64,000 bases of DNA from assembly GCF_003675855.1 (NCBI RefSeq), contig NZ_RCIH01000011.1, positions 31,579-95,578 on the forward strand, read 5' to 3'. Of the stretch, positions 61,066-64,000 are shown piece after piece. Numbering within the stretch: position 1 is the stretch's first letter; each line of letters opens with the position of its first letter. The translations under genes and the position numbers were made by a program. The notes under the pieces were generated by a model. It searched no databases. It had not been told where the DNA came from and worked only from the letters and a program-made list of their open reading frames with translations. Origin of the DNA: Halostella salina. GTDB lineage: Archaea > Halobacteriota > Halobacteria > Halobacteriales > Natronoarchaeaceae.

Positions 61066-62576
61066 CCTGGCAGCTTCGAGACCCGGTGACAAGACAGGCA
61101 GAGAGCGCGCCGGACACGACGGCGGTCGTGGTCCACGGGTCGGGCGAGTCGCGCACCTACGCCGAACTCGACCGGGCGGTCGACGAGACGGCCGGCCGCC
61201 TCGCCGCGCTCGGCGTCGGCGCGGGCGACCACATCGGCGTCCTCATGGACTCCCGCCTCGCCTTCGTCCGGCTGATCCACGCGACCGCCAGGCTCGGCGC
61301 GACGCTGGTCCCGCTGAACGTCCGGCTGACCACCGCCGAACTCGACGCGCAGGTCGACCGCGTCGACCTCGACCTGCTCGTCGCCGAGCGCGACACCGAA
61401 CTGACGGCCATAGACGCCGCGGGCGAGACGCCGGTGGCCTCCGTCGACGCGCCGCCGGACGCCGCGGCCGTGACCGACGACCGGCTCGCCGCCCTTGCGG
61501 ACGTCGACCCCGACGCCGTCGACCCCGTCGCGCGCGGGCTCGACGACCCGGCCTGCATCCTCTCGACCTCGGGGACCGGCGGGCGGCCGAAACCAGTGGT
61601 GCTCACCGTCGGCAACCTGCTTGCCAACGCCGCCGGCTCCGCGTTCCGGCTCGGCGTCGTCCCCGACGACCGCTGGTTCGACCCGCTCCCGATGTACCAC
61701 ATGGGCGGCCTCGCGCCGGTGGTCCGCTCGGCGACGTACGGGACGACCGTCGTGGTCCAGCGCGAGTTCGACGCCGCGGCGACGGCCGACGCAATCGCCG
61801 AGCGCGGGGCGACGGCCGTCTCGCTCGTCCCGACGATGCTCCGCCGGATGCTCGACGAGCGCGAGGGGCTGGCCGACTCGCTCCGCTTTGTCCTGCTCGG
61901 CGGCGCGCCCGCGCCGGACGCCCTGATCGAGCGCTGTGCCGACCTCGGCGTCCCGGTCTGTCCCACCTACGGGATGACGGAGGCGGCGTCGCAGATAGCC
62001 ACGGCGACCCCCACGGAGGCCGTCGACCACGTCGGGACGGTCGGCCGGCCCCTCTCGATGACTGAGGTGACGGTGGTCGACGATACCGGCGAGCCGTGCC
62101 CGCCCGGCGAACCCGGCGAACTCGTCGTCAGCGGACCGACCGTGACGCCGGGGTACTACGACGACCCGGAGACGACCGCCGAGGCGTTCTGCGAGCGCGG
62201 CCTCCGGACCGGCGACGTGGGCTACCGCGACGAGGACGGCCGCCTGTGGATGCACAGCCGGCGCGAGGACCGCATCGTCACCGGCGGCGAGAACGTCGAC
62301 CCGCGGGAGGTCGCCGGCGCGATCCGCGACCATCCCGCCGTCGAGGACGTTGCCGTCGTCGGCCTCGACGACCCCGAGTGGGGCGAACGCGTCGCCGCGC
62401 TGGTCGTTGGCGACCTCTCCAAGCGTGCCGTCCGGGAGTTCTGTGCCGGCCGGCTCGCCGGCTTCAAACACCCCAAGACGGTCGCCTTCGCCGACGAGAT
62501 ACCGCGGACCGCCTCCGGCACCGTCGACCGCGCCGCCGTCCGCGAGCGCCTGCGCGAGGCCCCCGGCGAGCGCTGA
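61062..62576 (+). CDS. menE: o-Succinylbenzoate-CoA ligase MenE
   Basis: This 504-residue adenylate-forming enzyme has ILSTSGTGGRPKPVVLTVGN (the P-loop STSGTGxPK), YGMTEAAS (the A5 motif), TGDVGYRDEDGRL (A7) and the C-terminal swivel with RTASGTVDRAAV (A10). It activates OSB with CoA for MenB. The start GTG at 61062 overlaps the menC stop by four bases; GTG 61053 is possible. It ends the men cluster; a MenH or MenG homologue is not in the window. Confidence 0.94.
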   Translation: MTWQLRDPVTRQAESAPDTTAVVVHGSGESRTYAELDRAVDETAGRLAALGVGAGDHIGVLMDSRLAFVRLIHATARLGATLVPLNVRLTTAELDAQVDRVDLDLLVAERDTELTAIDAAGETPVASVDAPPDAAAVTDDRLAALADVDPDAVDPVARGLDDPACILSTSGTGGRPKPVVLTVGNLLANAAGSAFRLGVVPDDRWFDPLPMYHMGGLAPVVRSATYGTTVVVQREFDAAATADAIAERGATAVSLVPTMLRRMLDEREGLADSLRFVLLGGAPAPDALIERCADLGVPVCPTYGMTEAASQIATATPTEAVDHVGTVGRPLSMTEVTVVDDTGEPCPPGEPGELVVSGPTVTPGYYDDPETTAEAFCERGLRTGDVGYRDEDGRLWMHSRREDRIVTGGENVDPREVAGAIRDHPAVEDVAVVGLDDPEWGERVAALVVGDLSKRAVREFCAGRLAGFKHPKTVAFADEIPRTASGTVDRAAVRERLREAPGER

Positions 62577-62595
62577 TCCGGGGTTCGTCGCCGAA

Positions 62596-62602
62596 CTTTA
62601 AG
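62596..62602 (+). promoter_or_regulatory. TATA box of the NRDE gene
   Basis: CTTTAAG lies 25-31 bases before the GTG at 62627, which supports that rare start codon as a leaderless start. Confidence 0.55.
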
Positions 62603-62626
62603 CGCCGCCCAGCCGTACCCCGTCCC

Positions 62627-63367
62627 GTGTGCACGCTCACCCTCGCCTGGCGGGTGTTCGAGGACGCGCCGGTCGCCGTCGCGGCGAACCGCGACGAGCT
62701 GGTCGACCGGCCCTCGGAGCCGCCCGCAGCCATCGAGGACGACCCTCGCGTCGTCGCGCCGCGCGACGCCGAGGCCGGCGGGACGTGGATCGGCTACAAC
62801 GAACATGGCCTGCTGGTCGCGGTGACGAACCGCTGGGTCGACGCCGACCTCGCCGGCGACCGCTCGCGGGGCCTGCTCGTCCGCGACGCGCTCCGGCACG
62901 GTTCGGCCGAGGCCGCCGCCCGCTTCGTCGAACGTGAAGCCGGCGACCACGAGTTCGACGGGTTCAACCTCCTGCTGGCCGACGCCGACGCAGCGCTGCT
63001 GTTCGAGTGGGACGGGAGCCTCCGGTTCTCCCGGCTCGACCCGGGCGTCCACGTCGTCGTCAACGTCGGCGCGGACGGCCGGTTCGACGTACCGGATGCC
63101 CGTCCCGAGGCGGGCGGCGAGCAAGCTGACAACGCCCGGCGCGTCCGGACGGCGCTGACGCCCGAACCGGGCGAGACGGCCGCGGCGTGGCTCGACCGCG
63201 CCGGGGACGTGCTCGGCGACCACGAGTACGGCGTCTGCGTCCACGGCGACGGCTTCGGCACGCGCTCGTCGTCGCTGATCGCGATCGGTGCGGACGGGGC
63301 GCGCTACCGCTTCGCCGACGGGCCGCCCTGCGAGACCGCCTACCGCGAGGTTGAAGGGCAGATTTAA
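62627..63367 (+). CDS. NRDE/TANGO2-family protein
   Basis: This 246-residue protein starts MCTLTLAWRVFEDAPVAVAANRDELVDRPSEPP, the NRDE signature: a Cys at position 2, then AANRDE. It continues with GGTWIGYNEHGLLVAVTNR and TRSSSLIAIGADG. The fold is Ntn-hydrolase-like, with Cys2 as the candidate nucleophile if the Met is removed. Eukaryotic TANGO2 affects heme and lipid handling; the archaeal role is unknown. The start is a GTG at 62627, because the conserved MCT begins there and a TATA element is at the right distance. Confidence 0.88.
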   Translation: MCTLTLAWRVFEDAPVAVAANRDELVDRPSEPPAAIEDDPRVVAPRDAEAGGTWIGYNEHGLLVAVTNRWVDADLAGDRSRGLLVRDALRHGSAEAAARFVEREAGDHEFDGFNLLLADADAALLFEWDGSLRFSRLDPGVHVVVNVGADGRFDVPDARPEAGGEQADNARRVRTALTPEPGETAAAWLDRAGDVLGDHEYGVCVHGDGFGTRSSSLIAIGADGARYRFADGPPCETAYREVEGQI

Positions 63368-63369
63368 AC
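63363..63369 (+). promoter_or_regulatory. TATA box of the HTH gene, reading into the leader ORF
   Basis: TTTAAAC overlaps the NRDE stop codon and lies 27-33 bases before the ATG at 63396. It predicts transcription start at or next to that ATG rather than at the HTH start at 63434. Confidence 0.55.
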
Positions 63370-63395
63370 CGGCCGGAACCACATACTGGGGACAC

Positions 63396-63437
63396 ATGGT
63401 AGCCCCGAGCAGTTCCGTCCGGAGGTGTCCCGCGTGA
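63396..63437 (+). CDS. Putative 13-codon leader ORF upstream of the HTH gene
   Basis: A leaderless-type ATG opens a frame that reads MVAPSSSVRRCPA and stops at TGA 63435-63437. That TGA overlaps the GTG start of the HTH gene (GTGA), and a GGAGGTG Shine-Dalgarno (63421-63427) sits inside this short ORF, six bases before that GTG. The layout predicts translation of a 13-residue peptide and coupling to the downstream gene. This is inference from layout; the peptide has not been seen. Confidence 0.5.
   Translation: MVAPSSSVRRCPA
63421..63427 (+). promoter_or_regulatory. Shine-Dalgarno of the HTH gene
   Basis: GGAGGTG is a strong match to the 16S anti-Shine-Dalgarno and lies six bases before the GTG at 63434. 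It decides the start against the in-frame GTG at 63425, which is inside the motif, and indicates a leadered gene. Confidence 0.65.
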
Positions 63438-63784
63438 GCGCGTCGGCGACCGACGAGGAGTTGAGCGAGGACGAGCGGCGGGCGCTCGAACTCGTCCGCG
63501 AGACGGGTGGCATCCACCAGAGCGAGTTCTGGAAGGAGCTCGACGTCAACTCCCGCAAGGGGAGCCGCATCGCCGAGTCGCTGGTCGAGAAAGGGCTGGT
63601 CGAGCGCGAGGAGACGGTGTACGACGGCCACAACACCTACCTCATCTCGCCGACCGCCCGCGACCTCGATTTCTCGCTGCTGATGGCCGGCGACATGCTC
63701 TCGCCGTTCATCGGCGAGGAGGAGGTCGACGCCAACAGCGACGCCTTCTCGCAGTGGATGATGAACCTGGCGTACGAGGACTAA
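63434..63784 (+). CDS. Winged helix-turn-helix (MarR-like) regulator
   Basis: This 116-residue protein has the wHTH pattern: EDERRALELVRETGGIHQSEFWKEL (helices 1-2), NSRKGSRIAESLVEKGLVERE (recognition helix and wing) and a VYDGHNTYLISPTARD strand pair. A helical dimerisation part follows. It resembles haloarchaeal MarR/Lrs14-like proteins. GTG 63434 is used because of the Shine-Dalgarno before it and the overlapping leader ORF. The target genes are unknown; the hairpin-rich DNA that follows may be its 3' region. Confidence 0.8.
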   Translation: MSASATDEELSEDERRALELVRETGGIHQSEFWKELDVNSRKGSRIAESLVEKGLVEREETVYDGHNTYLISPTARDLDFSLLMAGDMLSPFIGEEEVDANSDAFSQWMMNLAYED

Positions 63785-64000
63785 AGACGAGCTTTTAACG
63801 ACGACCTTTTGCGCTGCGGTCGCGCGCCGTCGGCGCGCTCCCTCGGCAAAAGCTCGACCAAAATCACTCCTCCTTCACTTCGCTTCGCTCCGTTCAGTCG
63901 TCGGACCGTTCGCTCGTTCGCTCCGCTCACTCGCTCACGGGTGCCGTACTGGTCGACAGCCTGCCCTTCCCCGTCCTCCCGAGCGAAGCGAGGGAGGGCT
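63785..64000. repeat. Hairpin-rich tail of the window
   Basis: After the HTH stop there are GC-rich dyads at 63822-63838 (GCGCGCC, 3-base loop) inside a CTTTTGC/GCAAAAG pair (63806-63812 and 63846-63852), and CCTCCC...GGGAGG at 63975-63997. CCTGCCCTTCCCCG at 63960-63973 also occurs in the array near 50.1 kb. No gene was seen in these 216 bases; the region may continue beyond the window. Confidence 0.5.

Overview
The window is haloarchaeal chromosome (class Halobacteria). The evidence is very high GC, strongly acidic proteins, archaeal-only genes (rpoL, srp19, a Gar1-like protein, dph2, a presenilin-type protease), a haloarchaeal actin homologue, and many starts lying 25-35 bases after a TATA-like element, as in leaderless transcripts. 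The genus cannot be fixed from this sequence; the tandem GH15 glucoamylase and archaeal menaquinone cluster would suit a Haloarcula-like relative, but that is a guess. No rRNA, tRNA or CRISPR array was seen.

Layout. 1-6.2 kb: end of a methyltransferase, DUF3054 protein, MFS exporter, small membrane protein, ornithine-cyclodeaminase family enzyme, FNT-family channel, presenilin-type protease, then gar1 and srp19. 6.2-9.8 kb: btuF divergent from btuCD, apparently sharing one palindromic TATA element. 9.8-15.9 kb: phosphate operon pstSCAB plus an AbrB-PhoU regulator, all on the minus strand. 16.0-23.5 kb: a tightly coupled formate dehydrogenase operon (NuoF-like, NuoG-like, catalytic subunit, DUF1641 protein, second molybdopterin subunit). 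23.6-26 kb: a tyrosine recombinase with a DUF5805-like partner, then about 950 bases without a convincing gene. This is the most accessory-looking part.

26-32.5 kb: secreted PKD-like protein, HisG-like protein, an 847-residue acidic coiled-coil protein, UlaG-like metallo-hydrolase, sulfite-oxidase-fold protein and small proteins. 32.6-41.5 kb: an RHH protein, a 1485-residue tandem GH15 enzyme, two CrcB halves, a GH13 glucosidase and an AI-2E-family permease. 41.6-47.9 kb: hisF, a zinc-ribbon/CAP membrane protein, rpoL, rhomboid protease, LACTB2-like hydrolase, METTL5-like methyltransferase, and a 58-residue zinc ribbon. 47.8-50.9 kb: salactin-like actin homologue, a membrane protein upstream of it, and an orphan methyltransferase behind a run of hairpins. 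50.9-53.6 kb: dph2, an EamA permease and a YlbF-like protein. 53.7-62.6 kb: menF-menD, a J-domain membrane protein on the other strand, menB, then menA-menC-menE. The window ends with an NRDE/TANGO2 protein, an HTH protein preceded by an overlapping 13-codon leader ORF, and a hairpin-rich tail.

How the genes fit together. The men genes give most of the route from chorismate to demethylmenaquinone, so the respiratory quinone is menaquinone. The FDH operon could feed electrons from formate, but its NuoF-like subunit has lost the FMN/NADH glycine-rich motif, so the electron acceptor is uncertain. The GH15 and GH13 enzymes together would take maltodextrins and isomaltose-type sugars to glucose. 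The strongest candidates for something undescribed are the degenerate-diaphorase two-catalytic-subunit FDH, the salactin/membrane-protein pair, the acidic coiled-coil protein, the leader ORF that overlaps the HTH start, and the tandem hairpin arrays in intergenic DNA.
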